Source of the DNA: Sphingopyxis sp. YR583
GTDB lineage: Bacteria; Pseudomonadota; Alphaproteobacteria; Sphingomonadales; Sphingomonadaceae
DNA: 64,000 nucleotides
NCBI RefSeq assembly: GCF_900108295.1
Contig: NZ_FNWK01000002.1
Location: 186,001-250,000, forward strand
Reading direction: 5' to 3'
Of the stretch, positions 8,806 through 17,825 are shown piece by piece; the stretch's first letter is position 1, and every line of letters begins with the position of its first letter. The position numbers were made by a program, and so were the translations under genes. The notes beneath the pieces are model-generated. The model saw only the letters and a list, made by a program, of their open reading frames with translations, was not told the DNA's origin and did not search any database.

Positions 8806-10485
8806 ATGGCCGCCCAATATAGTTTCGTGATGAAGGGTCTGACCAAGACCTATCCCGGCGCGCAAAAGCCGACGCTCAACAACCTCAGCCTGCAATTTTA
8901 TCCCGATGCCAAGATCGGCATCGTCGGCCCGAACGGTACGGGCAAGTCGACGCTGATGAAGATCATGGCGGGCATGGACACCGAATTTTCGGGCGAAGCC
9001 TGGCCGGGCGAAAATATCACCGTCGGCTATCTGGCGCAGGAGCCCGAGCTCGACCCGACCAAGACGGTCAAGGAGAACGTCATGGACGGCGTCCGTCCGG
9101 TTGCCGACATGATGGACCGATTCAACGAGATCAGCACGCTGATGGCCGATCCGCCCGCCGATGCCGATTTCGACGCGCTCATGGAAGAAATGGGCACGCT
9201 TCAGGAAAAGATCGACGCTGTCGATGGCTGGACGCTCGACAACCAGCTCGAAATCGCGATGGAAGCGCTGCGCTGCCCGCCGGGTGACTGGAGCGTCGAG
9301 AATCTGTCGGGCGGTGAACGCCGCCGCATCGCGCTGACGCGCCTGCTGCTCGAAAAGCCCTCGATCCTTCTGCTCGACGAACCGACCAACCATTTGGACG
9401 CCGAAAGCGTCGCCTGGCTCGAAAAGCATCTCGTCGACTATCCGGGCAACGTCATCCTCGTCACCCACGATCGCTACTTCCTCGACAATGTCGTGAACTG
9501 GATCCTCGAACTCGATCGCGGCCGCTATTTTGTCTACGAAGGCAATTATTCGACCTATCTCGAAAAGAAGGGCAAGCGCCTCGAACAGGAAGCGCGCGAG
9601 GATGCCGGTCGCCAGAAGGCGATCAAGGACGAACTCGAGTGGATCCGCCAGTCGCCGAAAGCCCGTCAGGCCAAGTCGAAGGCCCGTATCAAGAGCTTCG
9701 ACCAGCTTATCGAAGCGCAGGAAAAGCGCATCCCCGGCAAGGCGCAGATCGTCATCCAGGTTCCCGAGCGCCTCGGCGGCAAGGTCATCGAGGTCGAGGG
9801 CATTTCCAAGGCCTATGGCGACAAACTGCTCTTCGAAGGCCTGTCCTTCACGCTCCCGCCGGGCGGCATCGTGGGCGTCATCGGTCCGAACGGCGCGGGC
9901 AAGTCGACGTTGTTCAAGCTGATCACCGGACAGGAAACGCCCGACAGCGGCAGCGTCACGATCGGCGACACCGTGCGCCTCGGCTACGTAGATCAAAGCC
10001 GCGACGCCCTCGACCCGAACAAGAATGTCTGGGAAGAAGTCTCGGGCGGCGCAGAAATGATGAGCATCGGCAAGCACGAGATGCAGACGCGCGCCTATGT
10101 CGGCGCCTTCAACTTCAAGGGGGTCGACCAGCAGAAGAAGGTCGGCCAGCTATCGGGCGGTGAACGCAACCGCGTCCATATGGCCAAGATGCTGAAGCAG
10201 GGCGGCAACGTGTTGCTGCTCGACGAACCGACCAACGACCTCGATACCGAAACGCTCGCGGCACTCGAAGAAGCGCTCGAAAATTTCGCGGGCTGCGCCG
10301 TGGTCATCAGCCATGACCGCTTCTTCCTTGATCGCCTCGCGACGCACATTCTTGCATTCGAGGGCGACAGCCATGTCGAATGGTTCGAAGGCAATTTCGA
10401 ATCCTATGAGGAGGACAAGATCCGCCGCCTCGGCGACGATGCGACGCGTCCGCACGCGACGTCGTACAAGAAGCTGACGCGCTGA
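8806..10485 (+). CDS. ettA: energy-dependent translational throttle ABC-F protein EttA
   Basis: 559 residues, like E. coli EttA (555). Two ABC cassettes: Walker A GPNGTGKST then NLSGGERRR and LLLDEPTNHLD; GPNGAGKST then LSGGERNR and LLLDEPTNDLD. Between them is the charged P-site tRNA interaction linker (KAIKDELEWIRQSPKARQ and following), and the arm insertion lies in the first cassette. No membrane domain. EttA binds the ribosomal E site and gates the first peptide bond according to ATP/ADP. The start MAAQYSFVMKG is taken because an upstream in-frame extension reads through the divergent promoter region. The stop lies 4 bases before the thioesterase gene. Confidence 0.95.
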   Translation: MAAQYSFVMKGLTKTYPGAQKPTLNNLSLQFYPDAKIGIVGPNGTGKSTLMKIMAGMDTEFSGEAWPGENITVGYLAQEPELDPTKTVKENVMDGVRPVADMMDRFNEISTLMADPPADADFDALMEEMGTLQEKIDAVDGWTLDNQLEIAMEALRCPPGDWSVENLSGGERRRIALTRLLLEKPSILLLDEPTNHLDAESVAWLEKHLVDYPGNVILVTHDRYFLDNVVNWILELDRGRYFVYEGNYSTYLEKKGKRLEQEAREDAGRQKAIKDELEWIRQSPKARQAKSKARIKSFDQLIEAQEKRIPGKAQIVIQVPERLGGKVIEVEGISKAYGDKLLFEGLSFTLPPGGIVGVIGPNGAGKSTLFKLITGQETPDSGSVTIGDTVRLGYVDQSRDALDPNKNVWEEVSGGAEMMSIGKHEMQTRAYVGAFNFKGVDQQKKVGQLSGGERNRVHMAKMLKQGGNVLLLDEPTNDLDTETLAALEEALENFAGCAVVISHDRFFLDRLATHILAFEGDSHVEWFEGNFESYEEDKIRRLGDDATRPHATSYKKLTR

Positions 10486-10489
10486 TCTG

Positions 10490-10939
10490 ATGGCGGGCAA
10501 GGGGGCGGCGCCAATTTCGTCGAGCGCGATCCGCATGGATGCGGACGCGCTCAACGACTTTTTGAAGGCGGCTTTCCCGCATTCGGAACCCGGATCGCGC
10601 GGGCATGTCGTGTCCGCCGCGCCGGGTTTTGTCCAGGCACGGATGGACCCGACCGACAAGGCGCTCCGCCCTGGCGGTTTGATTTCCGGGCCGACGCAGA
10701 TGGGGTTCGCCGATATGGCGGCCTATGCCCTCGTGCTCGCGCACATCGGTCCCGTCGCGATGGCGGTGACGAGCGCTCTCAACTACCAGTTTTTGCGCCC
10801 GTGCCGTCCCGGCCCGCTCTTTGCCGACGCGCATATGCTGCGCCTTGGCAAGAGGCTTGCGGTAATGGATATCCGTATCTGGACCGACGACGCCGAAAAG
10901 CCGGTGGGGCAGGCGAATGTGACTTACGCAATTCCCTGA
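10490..10939 (+). CDS. PaaI-like hotdog-fold thioesterase
   Basis: 149 residues. The hotdog helix and active-site segment read GGLISGPTQMGFADMAAYAL, followed by strands with VTSALNYQFLRPC. This is the PaaI/YbgC-type acyl-CoA thioesterase pattern; substrate unknown. It starts 4 bases after the ettA stop without its own ribosome site, so translation is probably coupled; an internal ATG (10535) is a less likely start. It is followed by a hairpin-rich gap that may end the ettA transcript. Confidence 0.75.
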   Translation: MAGKGAAPISSSAIRMDADALNDFLKAAFPHSEPGSRGHVVSAAPGFVQARMDPTDKALRPGGLISGPTQMGFADMAAYALVLAHIGPVAMAVTSALNYQFLRPCRPGPLFADAHMLRLGKRLAVMDIRIWTDDAEKPVGQANVTYAIP

Positions 10940-11321
10940 CGGAAATTGTCAGAAAAGCCGTTCGTTTTTGATCGAGGTGGAATCACAACGCCCGGGCCTC
11001 GTTCCCAAGACCCGGGCGCCTGTGACGAACACTCGCCATCCCCCTTTGTTGCAGGCCCGGCGAAAGGCCTGCACTCCCTGGAGCCGGGCCTTTGGGCCGC
11101 GTTGAACCAGAAGCCATGTCGGTAGGTCGGCAGGGGGGCTTTGTCACCCTCTGACGGGTAGTTGAGCCCGCTTTTGGAAGGCGCTGTGACCTATCGGCAA
11201 CACATTTTGCAACTCATCTGCAGTTTGACGCCATGCCGGCGACCATTGCCAGCGCTTCAAGCGCCGCCTAAAGCGACGCTATGCGTGTCATTCCTCGTAC
11301 GCCGCAAGGGCTTCTCATCCT
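10940..11321 (+). other. 382-base gap with strong RNA structure potential, no gene
   Basis: No convincing coding region. Hairpin 1: TCACA plus CGCCCGGG (10983-10996) pairs with CCCGGGCG plus TGTGA (11011-11025). Domain 2 is closed by CCCCCT (11040-11045) and AGGGGG (11132-11137). Inside it are two mutually exclusive stems: GCAGGCC/GGCCTGC (11051-11057 with 11066-11072) and GGCCCGGC/GCCGGGCC (11054-11061 with 11083-11090), the second followed by TTT. A small GTCA/TGAC hairpin follows near 11143. From about 11160 to lolC I see nothing specific. It could be an attenuator for lolCD, a terminator cluster or an independent small RNA; the strand is assumed. Confidence 0.4.
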
Positions 11322-12572
11322 ATGATTCTGCGGCCTTACGAACGCACCATCTTTAAACGCTATTTGCTTCCGCAGCGCGGCGAAGGGTTTATTTTCGTCG
11401 CTGCGGCATTCAGCTTTACAGCGGTCATGCTTGGCGTCGCGGCGCTGGTGATCGTGATGAGCGTGATGAACGGCGTGCGGAGCGACCTGTTCGACAAAAT
11501 CGTCGGATTGAACGGCCATGCGGTCGTGCAGGGCTTCGGCGGTCGGATCGACGATTGGCAGGATGTGCTGAAGCAGGCGAAGGCGACGCCCGGCATTGTT
11601 TCGGCAACACCGCTGATCGAGCAGCCCTTGCTGGGCACGTTCAGCGGACGGGTCGAAGGAATATTGGTGCGCGGGATGACCGTGCCTGACATCCGCAAGA
11701 ATGAGACGCTGAACGGCAAGGTGCTGCAGGGAGATCTTGCGACACTGACCCCCGGATCGGGGAATGTCGCGATCGGCAGCGAGTTGGCGCGCAATCTTGG
11801 CGCCACCGTGGGGTCGAACTTGACCATCATCAATCCGGCGGGGCGGTCGACGCCCTTCGGCACGGTGCCGCGCGAAATCAGCTATCGCATATCGGCGATT
11901 TTCGAGATCGGCGTCTATGATTTCGACAAGGCCTATGTTGTGATGCCGATGGAGGATGCGCAATTGCTGCTGCTCACCGGCGACCAGGTCCAGATGATCG
12001 AGGTGAAGACAACGGACCCGGACAAGGTCGGAGAGATATTGCGGCCGCTCGCCGAGAAAGTGGCGTCAAAGGCGGTTGTCTCGGACTGGAGATCGATGAA
12101 CGCCAGCTTGTTCGAGGCCTTGTCGATCGAGCGCGTGGCGATGTTCGTGATCCTGTCGCTGATCATCCTCGTCGCCTCGTTCAACATCATCTCGTCGCTG
12201 ATCATGCTCGTGCGGGCAAAAACGCGCGATATGGCGATATTGCGCACGATGGGCGCGCCGCGCGATTCGGTGATGCGCATCTTCATGGCGATCGGCCTCT
12301 CGATCGGCCTCGCCGGGACGATCGCCGGGATGATCGTCGGCTTCAGCCTGCTCTATTTTCGCCAGAGCGTGCTGCGCGGGGTCGAGTTTCTGACCGGCCA
12401 GCCGCTGTGGGATCCGTCGATCCGCTTCCTCACCGAATTGCCGTCGAAGCCCGATCCGTTCGAGATCACGGCGATTGTCATCATGGTGATCGTCTTCAGC
12501 TTCCTCGCGACTTTGTACCCGGCATATAAGGCCGCCAATACTGACCCCGTGCAGGTCCTGCGTTATGAGTGA
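11322..12572 (+). CDS. lolC: lipoprotein-releasing ABC transporter permease LolC/LolE
   Basis: 416 residues, normal length. One transmembrane helix near the N-terminus ([20 protein letters not shown]), a large periplasmic domain (about 50-270), then three C-terminal helices typical of FtsX-like permeases ([54 protein letters not shown]) ending with the family [10 protein letters not shown]. It extracts outer-membrane lipoproteins from the inner membrane and hands them to LolA. Alphaproteobacteria usually have one LolC/E-type permease, so the symbol is nominal. It overlaps lolD by 8 bases. Confidence 0.93.
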   Translation: MILRPYERTIFKRYLLPQRGEGFIFVAAAFSFTAVMLGVAALVIVMSVMNGVRSDLFDKIVGLNGHAVVQGFGGRIDDWQDVLKQAKATPGIVSATPLIEQPLLGTFSGRVEGILVRGMTVPDIRKNETLNGKVLQGDLATLTPGSGNVAIGSELARNLGATVGSNLTIINPAGRSTPFGTVPREISYRISAIFEIGVYDFDKAYVVMPMEDAQLLLLTGDQVQMIEVKTTDPDKVGEILRPLAEKVASKAVVSDWRSMNASLFEALSIERVAMFVILSLIILVASFNIISSLIMLVRAKTRDMAILRTMGAPRDSVMRIFMAIGLSIGLAGTIAGMIVGFSLLYFRQSVLRGVEFLTGQPLWDPSIRFLTELPSKPDPFEITAIVIMVIVFSFLATLYPAYKAANTDPVQVLRYE

Positions 12573-13242
12573 TGTGGCACTGGAACTCGTCGCGCTGAAG
12601 CGCAGCTTCACGCAAGGCGACGTCACGATCGAGGTGCTGCGCGGCGTGAACGCGACGCTGAAGCGCGGCGAGATTGTTGCGCTACTCGGGCCGTCGGGAT
12701 CGGGCAAATCGACGATGCTGCAAGCTGTTGGCTTGCTCGAAGGCGGTTTCGATGGGACGATCCGGATCGACGGCGAAGATGTGACCCGCTTCGAACAGGG
12801 CGAGCGGACGAAGACGCGCCGCGAGAAAATCGGGTTTGTCTATCAATTCCATCACCTGCTGCCCGATTTCAACGCGATCGAGAATGTCGTGCTGCCGCAG
12901 TTGATCCGTGGCGCGGGACAAAAAGAGGCGGAAGAACGCGCAGCGGATCTGCTCGGGCGTCTTGGCCTTGGCGAGCGGCTGCATCACAAGCCGAGTAAAT
13001 TATCGGGCGGCGAGCAACAGCGCGTCGCCGTCGCTCGCTCATTGGCGAACCGGCCGCTTCTTGTGCTTGCCGACGAGCCGACGGGCAATCTTGACGAAGC
13101 GACCGCCGATCGGGTGTTCGACCAGTTCGTCAAGTTGGTGCGCGACCATGGCTCGGCGGCGTTGGTGGCGACCCATAATGAGCGGTTGGCGGCGAAAATG
13201 GACCGGGTGCTGCGGTTGCACGAGGGGCATATCGAGGCGTAG
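12565..13242 (+). CDS. lolD: lipoprotein-releasing ABC transporter ATPase LolD
   Basis: 225 residues. Walker [14 protein letters not shown]-loop region [17 protein letters not shown] (LolD-type), signature [15 protein letters not shown], Walker [13 protein letters not shown] and switch His in VATHNE. It drives lipoprotein release by the preceding LolC. The overlapping start ensures coupled synthesis. Confidence 0.95.
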   Translation: MSDVALELVALKRSFTQGDVTIEVLRGVNATLKRGEIVALLGPSGSGKSTMLQAVGLLEGGFDGTIRIDGEDVTRFEQGERTKTRREKIGFVYQFHHLLPDFNAIENVVLPQLIRGAGQKEAEERAADLLGRLGLGERLHHKPSKLSGGEQQRVAVARSLANRPLLVLADEPTGNLDEATADRVFDQFVKLVRDHGSAALVATHNERLAAKMDRVLRLHEGHIEA

Positions 13243-13268
13243 GCTGGCAATAGTGGAGGGGATCAACG

Positions 13269-13745
13269 ATGGCGCTTTATGATCTTTCGGCAAAGCTACC
13301 GGGCGGCGGAACGCAGTCGCTCTCGGATTATAAGGGCAAGGTGCTGCTGATCGTTAACACCGCCTCCAAATGCGGCTTCACTCCGCAGTATGAGGGGCTG
13401 GAAGAGCTATACCGCGATTACAAGGATCGCGGGTTCGAGATCCTTGCCTTTCCCTGTAACCAGTTCGGCGCGCAGGAGCCGGGCGATGCTGAAGAAATCA
13501 GGAACTTCTGCTCGCTGACCTATGACGTGTCCTTCCCGCTGATGGCGAAGATCGACGTCAATGGCGACGACGCCGATCTGATCTTCAAACATCTGAAGAA
13601 GGAAAAGACCGGGCTTCTTGGCAGCGGGATCAAATGGAATTTCACCAAATTCCTTGTCGATCGGAACGGCAAGACCGTCTCGCGCCACGCGCCGACGACC
13701 AAGCCCGAGCAATTGCGCAAAGAGATCGAGGAACTTTTGGGTTAA
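13269..13745 (+). CDS. glutathione peroxidase-family thiol peroxidase
   Basis: 158 residues. Peroxidatic Cys35 in NTASKCGFTPQY, with Gln in FPCNQFGAQEPG and Trp/Asn in KWNFTKFLVD completing the catalytic set. This is the Cys-type bacterial enzyme (BtuE/Gpx), which reduces hydrogen and lipid peroxides, often with thioredoxin. No signal peptide. GGAGGGG sits ahead of the ATG. It follows lolD by 26 bases and precedes dnaE by 39, so it may share their transcript. Confidence 0.92.
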   Translation: MALYDLSAKLPGGGTQSLSDYKGKVLLIVNTASKCGFTPQYEGLEELYRDYKDRGFEILAFPCNQFGAQEPGDAEEIRNFCSLTYDVSFPLMAKIDVNGDDADLIFKHLKKEKTGLLGSGIKWNFTKFLVDRNGKTVSRHAPTTKPEQLRKEIEELLG

Positions 13746-13784
13746 GCCTTGGCAGAATCACCGCTGTCACTGTAGCGTCATCCG

Positions 13785-16700
13785 ATGGCCTACAGCCCCT
13801 TTGTTCCCCTGCGCGTCTTTTCCAGTTTCACGATGCTGGAGGGGGCGATCGAGCCCAAGCTGATCGCGAAAGCGGCGCGCGAGCGCGGATTTCCGGCAAT
13901 CGCGGTTGCCGATCGCAACGGGCTGTATGGCGTCATGGCCTTTGGCGAGGCGTGCAAGGCCGCCGGCGTGCAGCCGATCGTCGGCACGCTGCTCAGCGTC
14001 GCGCGTCCGGGGCAGCGGCTCGCGAACGGCGCGCCGATCATCGACTGGCTGGCGCTCTATGCGCAGGATAATGCGGGCTATGACAATTTGTGTGCGCTTG
14101 TGTCCGCAGCGCATCTTGGCCGCCCGGTAGAACAGGATCCGCATGTGCTGCTGTCCGATATCGCGGGCAAGACCGACGGGCTGATCTGCCTGACCGGCGG
14201 CGGCGAGGGCGCGCTGGCGCGGCTGCTCGCGGGTGAGCAAAAGGCGGCGGCGGAAGATTATGTCGAGCAATTGGAAGCCTTGTTCGGCGGGCGGCTCTAC
14301 ATCGAATTGTCGCGGCGCGGCGATGCGACCGAGATCGCCGCCGAAGCGGCTCTGATCGATCTGGTCTATGCGCGTGCACTACCAGTCGTCGCAACCAACC
14401 CCGCGAATTTCGTCGAGCCGAACTTTCACGCCGCGCACGATGCGATGCTGTGCATTGCGCAGTCGGCTTATGTCGAGAGCGAGGACCGGCGCGTATCGAG
14501 CCCCGAGGCATGGCTGAAGCCGGCCGAGGCCATGGAGGACGCATTTTCGGATTTGCCCGAGGCGATCCACAACACGTTGGTGATCGCGCAGCGATGTGCG
14601 TTCATGGCGCCGAAGCGTGCGCCGATTCTGCCGAGTCTCGCGGGCGACCGCGAGGGCGAGGCGGCGCAGCTCAAGGCTGACGCGCATGCGGGCCTTGCGG
14701 CGCGGCTCTCGCATTATCCCGAGCTCTCCAACGAGGAGCGACAGGCCTATGTCGAGCGGCTCGATTTCGAGGTCGGGGTCATCGTCCAGATGGGTTTCCC
14801 CGGCTACTTCCTGATCGTTGCCGATTTCATTAAATGGGCGAAGACGCACGATATTCCCGTGGGGCCGGGGCGCGGCTCGGGCGCGGGTAGCGTCGTTGCC
14901 TGGGCGCTGACGATCACCGATCTCGATCCGCTCAAGCTCGGCCTGCTGTTCGAACGCTTCCTCAACCCCGAGCGCGTGTCGATGCCCGACTTCGACATCG
15001 ACTTCTGCGAAACGCGGCGCGGCGAGGTGATCCGCTATGTGCAAGAAAAATACGGCCGCGACACCGTCGCGCAGATCATCACCTTCGGTAAGCTGAAGGC
15101 GCGCGCGGTTCTCAAGGATACCGGCCGCGTGCTCCAGATGAGCTACGGACAGGTCGACCGGCTGGCGAAGCTGGTACCAAACCATCCGACCGACCCCTGG
15201 ACGCTCGAACGCGCGCTGAACGGCGTCGCCGAGCTGATGACCGAATATAAGCAGGACGACGGGGTCCGCCGCCTGTTCGACATGGCGCGCCAATTGGAAG
15301 GCTTGCCGCGTCACAGCTCGACCCACGCTGCGGGTGTGGTGATCGGCGACCGTCCACTCGACCAGCTCGTCCCGCTGTATCGCGATCCGCGTTCGGACAT
15401 GCCGGTGACCCAGTTCGACATGAAATATGTCGAAACCGCCGGTCTTGTGAAATTCGACTTCCTCGGGCTCAAGACGCTGTCTGTGCTGAAGGAGGCGAAA
15501 CGCCTGCTTGCGCTGCGCGGGGTCGATGTCGATCTCGATGCGCTCGCGTGGGACGATACGGCGGTTTACGAGCTGCTCCAGCGCGGCGAGACCGTCGGGG
15601 TGTTCCAGCTGGAATCCGAAGGGATGCGGCGCACGCTGTCGGCGGTGAAGCCGACCAATTTCGGTGATATCATCGCGCTCGTCGCGCTCTATCGGCCGGG
15701 ACCGATGGACAATATTCCACTGTTCGGCGCGCGCAAGAACGGGCGCGAGCCGATCGCCTATCCGCACCCGTTGCTCGAAGGCATTCTTGCCGAAACATAT
15801 GGCATCTTCGTCTATCAGGAGCAGGTGATGCAGGCGGCGCAGATCCTCGCCGGCTACAGCCTCGGCGGCGCCGACTTGCTTCGACGCGCGATGGGCAAGA
15901 AGGTCCAGGCCGAAATGGACGCGCAGCGCGAAACCTTTGTGAAGGGCTGCGGCGAGCATAACCAGATTGCGCCCAAGGCCGCGAACGAGCTGTTCGACTT
16001 GATCGACAAGTTCGCGGGCTATGGCTTCAACAAGAGCCACGCCGCCGCTTATGCGCTACTGTCTTATCAGACAGCATGGCTGAAGGCGCATTATCCGCAT
16101 GAATTCTTTGCGGCATCGATGTCGTTCGATAGTCACCAGACCGACAAATTGTCGATCTTCATCGACGATATGCGCCGCCTCGGCGTCGGCATCGCGCCGC
16201 CGTCAGTTAACGACAGCGAGGCCGATTTCTCTGTCGGACGCGGCGACGACGGGCTGACCGTCCGATATGCGCTTGGCGCGCTCAAGGGCGTCGGGGAAAA
16301 GGCGATGGAAGCGCTGGTCGCTGAACGTGCCAAGGGTGATTTCGCCTCTCTCGACGATTTCGCGAGCCGCATCGACCCGAAGCTGCTCAATCGGCGCCAG
16401 ATCGAGGCGCTGGCGGGTGCGGGCGCGTTCGATTGTATCGAAGCTGACAGACCGCGCGCCTTCGCCGGTGCAGAAAGCTTGCTCGCCTGTGCCAACAGCT
16501 CTGCACACGAACGTTCGACGGGGCAGGGCGGCCTGTTCGGCGGCGACATTGCGATTGCCCCGGCGTTGCAACTTCCCGCCGCCGAACCCTGGACGCTCGC
16601 CGAGCGGATGACGCGTGAAAAGGATGCCTTCGGCTTCTATTTCTCGTCGCATCCGGTCGAGCAATATGAAGCGATTATTTCGGCTCGCGGTGCGCGGTCT

Positions 16701-17270
16701 TATGGCGATATATGCGCCAATGTCGAAATGACACCGGGCACGCGCATCCCGATGGTGATGGCTGGCATGGTCGAAAGCGCGCGGCCGCGCGTGTCGCAGC
16801 GCGGCAATCGCTTTCTCAATCTGACCTTGTCGGATCGTAGCGGACAATTCCAATCGAGCTGTTTCGACGAGATCGCGGGCAAGACGCTCGAGGCGCTGGC
16901 GGCCGACGGCGGCTGCGCAATCCTATCGGTCGAACTCGACCTGCTCGAGGGTGAGGAAACGCCTCGCGTGACGGTACGCGGCGCTCAGTCGCTGTTGGAT
17001 ATTGCAGCGACCGCCGCCCTGCAGTTGACGTGCCGCGTCGATCAGCCCGACGCGATACCCGAAATCGCGCGCTTGCTGGAAACGCGCGACGACGCGCGCG
17101 GGAAAGTCGTCATCGCAACGCGCGATCCGCTGACCGACGAGGATGTTCGGATCGAGTTGGGACGCGGTTTCGCACTGGGCCCCGATACGGTTTCGCGTTT
17201 CGAGATGGTCGCCGGGATCACCGAGGCGGCGCTTTCGCTGGTTGCGCAGCGCGAATTTCGCGTCCGTTAG
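13785..17270 (+). CDS. dnaE: DNA polymerase III alpha subunit
   Basis: 1161 residues, E. coli-like length. PHP domain first (FVPLRVFSSFTMLEGA), polymerase core with catalytic Asp402 and Asp404 in MPDFDIDF and Asp558 in VKFDFLGLK, finger/tandem HhH region, then an OB fold (about 985-1075, MAGMVESARPRVSQRGNRF) and the tau-binding C-terminus. Aligned to E. coli from residue 1, the PHP His pair in HLRVHS is replaced here by Pro8 and Phe12, so the PHP metal site cannot be intact and proofreading must come from a separate DnaQ. The GFA-family gene starts one base after its stop. Confidence 0.97.
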   Translation: MAYSPFVPLRVFSSFTMLEGAIEPKLIAKAARERGFPAIAVADRNGLYGVMAFGEACKAAGVQPIVGTLLSVARPGQRLANGAPIIDWLALYAQDNAGYDNLCALVSAAHLGRPVEQDPHVLLSDIAGKTDGLICLTGGGEGALARLLAGEQKAAAEDYVEQLEALFGGRLYIELSRRGDATEIAAEAALIDLVYARALPVVATNPANFVEPNFHAAHDAMLCIAQSAYVESEDRRVSSPEAWLKPAEAMEDAFSDLPEAIHNTLVIAQRCAFMAPKRAPILPSLAGDREGEAAQLKADAHAGLAARLSHYPELSNEERQAYVERLDFEVGVIVQMGFPGYFLIVADFIKWAKTHDIPVGPGRGSGAGSVVAWALTITDLDPLKLGLLFERFLNPERVSMPDFDIDFCETRRGEVIRYVQEKYGRDTVAQIITFGKLKARAVLKDTGRVLQMSYGQVDRLAKLVPNHPTDPWTLERALNGVAELMTEYKQDDGVRRLFDMARQLEGLPRHSSTHAAGVVIGDRPLDQLVPLYRDPRSDMPVTQFDMKYVETAGLVKFDFLGLKTLSVLKEAKRLLALRGVDVDLDALAWDDTAVYELLQRGETVGVFQLESEGMRRTLSAVKPTNFGDIIALVALYRPGPMDNIPLFGARKNGREPIAYPHPLLEGILAETYGIFVYQEQVMQAAQILAGYSLGGADLLRRAMGKKVQAEMDAQRETFVKGCGEHNQIAPKAANELFDLIDKFAGYGFNKSHAAAYALLSYQTAWLKAHYPHEFFAASMSFDSHQTDKLSIFIDDMRRLGVGIAPPSVNDSEADFSVGRGDDGLTVRYALGALKGVGEKAMEALVAERAKGDFASLDDFASRIDPKLLNRRQIEALAGAGAFDCIEADRPRAFAGAESLLACANSSAHERSTGQGGLFGGDIAIAPALQLPAAEPWTLAERMTREKDAFGFYFSSHPVEQYEAIISARGARSYGDICANVEMTPGTRIPMVMAGMVESARPRVSQRGNRFLNLTLSDRSGQFQSSCFDEIAGKTLEALAADGGCAILSVELDLLEGEETPRVTVRGAQSLLDIAATAALQLTCRVDQPDAIPEIARLLETRDDARGKVVIATRDPLTDEDVRIELGRGFALGPDTVSRFEMVAGITEAALSLVAQREFRVR

Positions 17271-17271
17271 G

Positions 17272-17682
17272 ATGACCGAAGGCAAGACCCCGGGTAGCTG
17301 CCTTTGTGGTGCGGTGCAGTTCGAGATTTCGGGCGGATTCGATGCCTTTTTCCTGTGCCATTGTTCGCGATGCCGAAAGAATAGTGGGTCGGCGCACGGC
17401 GCCAATCTGTTTGCGACCGGCGCAACGATCGACTGGTTGTCGGGCAAGGAAATGGTGGCTCGGTTCCGGTTGCCCGAAACGCGTCATGAAAGGAGCTTTT
17501 GCAGCAGGTGCGGATCGGCGCTTCCCGTCGAGCAGATGGATGGCGCGCTGCTTGTCGTTCCGGCCGGAAGCCTTGACGGATCCGTCGCCATTCGCCCCAC
17601 CGCTCATATCTGTTGCGCCAGCCGCGCGGAATGGGATGTCGACCTGATCGATGTCCCTCATATCGACGGTCTGCCCAGCTGA
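17272..17682 (+). CDS. GFA/CENP-V family zinc protein
   Basis: 136 residues. Zinc-binding cysteines are at 10 and 12 (SCLCGAV), 29, 31 and 34 (CHCSRCRKNSG), and 77 and 80 (FCSRCGSALP), the complete GFA (glutathione-dependent formaldehyde-activating enzyme) set. Enzymatic activity of this family is largely unproven beyond the founding members. The ATG lies one base after the dnaE stop, so expression is probably coupled to dnaE. Nothing in the neighbours suggests formaldehyde metabolism. Confidence 0.85.
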   Translation: MTEGKTPGSCLCGAVQFEISGGFDAFFLCHCSRCRKNSGSAHGANLFATGATIDWLSGKEMVARFRLPETRHERSFCSRCGSALPVEQMDGALLVVPAGSLDGSVAIRPTAHICCASRAEWDVDLIDVPHIDGLPS

Positions 17683-17825
17683 ATCGACGATAGCCGCCGC
17701 CTTTCGGGAAAACGATGTGCAACCCTTTGCGATTGGGGGAGCGGTTGTTTCCGGCTTGGCCCTTGCGCGGCGACCGTTTCCAGCCCTATTCCTTGAGAGC
17801 AACGATAATTTGAGGATGCCTGAAT

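Noticed and set aside
10953..11019. Strong intrinsic terminator after the thioesterase
   Set aside because: The GC stem at 10989-11018 is strong but no T-run follows; described under the structured gap instead.
10983..11137. 6S RNA, tmRNA or RNase P RNA in the lolC gap
   Set aside because: No RNase P core, no tmRNA T-arm or tag frame, and no 6S context; kept only as an unnamed structured region.
14379..16040. 553-codon minus-strand frame inside dnaE
   Set aside because: Arg/His-rich shadow of dnaE typical of high-GC DNA; no family features or ribosome site.
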